Part shown: positions 5,984-6,974 of the stretch, in pieces
How positions within the stretch are numbered: position 1 is the stretch's first letter
Layout: every line of letters starts with the position of its first letter
DNA from: CAYSLC01 sp964431545
GTDB lineage: Bacteria; Desulfobacterota; Desulfobacteria; Desulfobacterales; JAABSP01
Length of the DNA: 6,974 nt
Reading direction: 5' to 3'
Assembly (NCBI GenBank): GCA_964431545.1
Contig: CAYSLC010000255.1
Span: forward strand, 1 to 6,974
Position numbers and translations under genes: made by a program
The notes under the pieces: model-generated
The model's database searches: none
The model's input: the letters and a program-made list of their open reading frames with translations, nothing else
What the model was told of the DNA's origin: nothing

Positions 5984-6974
5984 TCAGAACCCCGACCCGG
6001 CCATCTGGCGTTTCCGGAAGATGTAACAGAAGAACGGCCCCCCGATCAGGGCGGTCAGGACCCCGATGGGGACCTCCCCGGGCAGCACCGCCCGGGTGAG
6101 GGTGTCGGCCCCCAGCAGGAGGATGGCCCCGGCCAGCAGGACCACCGGCAGGAGGCGGCGGTTGTCCGGTCCCGTAAAGCCCCGCATCATGTGGGGGACC
6201 AGGAGCCCCACGAACCCGATGATCCCGGAGACCGAGACGCAGACCGCCGTGACCAGGGAGGCGGTCACCAGGAGGACGAGGGTCGTCCGCCGGGTGTCCA
6301 CCCCCAGGGAGGCGGCGGTGCGGTCGCCCATGGCCATGAGGTTGAGGTCCCGGCTGAAAAAGAGGAACACCGCAAAGCCGGCGGCCACCGCGGCGGTGGT
6401 CAGCCCCACGTGGTACCAGGTCCGGGAGGCGAAGCTGCCCATGAGCCAGAAGATGATCAGGGCCACCTGCTCGTCGGCCAGGTACTTGAGGAAGCTGATC
6501 CCGGCCGAGAGGATGGCCGCCACGATGATCCCGGAGAGGATCAGGTTGTTGGAGGAGATCCCCCCCGCCGAAGAGGAGAGATGGACCACGAACAGGAGGG
6601 TGGCGGCGGCACCGGCAAAGGCGAACAGGGGGACGGCGTAGACCCCGGCCACGCCGACGTCGAAGAGGATCGCCACCGACGCCCCGAAGGCGGCCCCGGC
6701 GGAGACCCCCAGGGTGTAGGGATCGGCCAGGGGGTTCAGGAGGATTCCCTGGAAGACCGCCCCGGAGACGGCAAGTCCGGATCCCACCACCGCCGCCGTC
6801 AGGACCCGGGGCAGGCGCACCTCCAGGACCACCACCGTCTGGAGTTCCGTGAGGTCCCGGACGAGCCCCTCCAGCCCCAGAACCTTGGCGAGGATGATCC
6901 GGCCCACGTCCGCGAAGGAGAGGGGGATATACCCCAGGCCGGCGGAGAGCATCACCCCGAAGACCAGCACCGCC
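5984..6974 (-). CDS. FecCD/BtuC-type ABC transporter permease, N-terminus beyond right edge
   Basis: The inner-membrane channel of a type-II ABC importer for iron-siderophores, haem or cobalamin. The frame is open to the window edge; a GTG at 6970 could serve as a start, but the visible part begins inside the first membrane helix (LVFGVMLSAGLGYIPLS), so the true start is most likely upstream. The family hallmark GSGLAVSGAVFQGILLNPLADPYTLGVSAGAAFGAS occupies about residues 63-98, counted from 6970. Later hallmarks are the MAMGDRTAASLGVDTRR coupling-helix region, SGIIGFVGLLVPHMMR and GEVPIGVLTALIGGPFF near the C-terminus. The roughly 328 residues seen are close to the family length. The stop is 3 nt before the ATPase start. 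Substrate cannot be decided from sequence; the downstream cobalamin genes favour a corrinoid or cobalt source over plain iron. Confidence 0.93.
   Translation of the reverse strand, partial: AVLVFGVMLSAGLGYIPLSFADVGRIILAKVLGLEGLVRDLTELQTVVVLEVRLPRVLTAAVVGSGLAVSGAVFQGILLNPLADPYTLGVSAGAAFGASVAILFDVGVAGVYAVPLFAFAGAAATLLFVVHLSSSAGGISSNNLILSGIIVAAILSAGISFLKYLADEQVALIIFWLMGSFASRTWYHVGLTTAAVAAGFAVFLFFSRDLNLMAMGDRTAASLGVDTRRTTLVLLVTASLVTAVCVSVSGIIGFVGLLVPHMMRGFTGPDNRRLLPVVLLAGAILLLGADTLTRAVLPGEVPIGVLTALIGGPFFCYIFRKRQMAGSGF

Overview
The window is a GC-rich stretch in which every supported gene lies on the minus strand, so the biological order runs from high to low coordinates. Gene content (anaerobic-type corrin ring enzymes with a FecCD-family ABC importer) and my recollection of the protein families suggest an anaerobic bacterium, most likely a high-GC Desulfobacterota (Deltaproteobacteria-like) organism. 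This is inference; there is no rRNA or other taxonomic marker.

Layout in transcription order. At the right edge is a FecCD/BtuC-type permease (N-terminus cut by the window edge), then its FecE/BtuD-type ATPase, whose C-terminus is lost in a run of 100 N. The gap also removes the signal peptide of the following FecB/BtuF-type substrate-binding protein. That gene overlaps cbiA (cobyrinate a,c-diamide synthase) by an ATGA, and cbiA overlaps cbiC (precorrin-8 methylmutase) by a second ATGA. After 66 bp holding a perfect hairpin comes cbiL (precorrin-2 C20-methyltransferase), which overlaps by 26 nt a polytopic membrane protein with nucleoside-recognition/Gate-type features. These seven genes look like one corrinoid transport and biosynthesis operon. 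Only three of the corrin-ring enzymes are here, so the rest must lie elsewhere, perhaps just upstream.

The operon ends at 439. The next 128 bp hold a near-consensus sigma-70 promoter with several small dyads, which drives a separate gene starting at 310 and running off the left edge. That product is uncharacterised.

How the genes work together: the importer probably brings in a corrinoid, cobalt or another metal chelate. CbiL and CbiC act on the ring (C20 methylation, then methyl migration), and CbiA amidates the a and c side chains. The membrane protein is a candidate second transporter for the pathway. The points most worth a second look are a Gln in place of the ABC H-loop histidine, the unassigned membrane protein tied to cbiL, and the dyad-rich promoter region in front of the uncharacterised gene. 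I found no clearly new system; this is mainly a cobalamin locus with a few unusual details.
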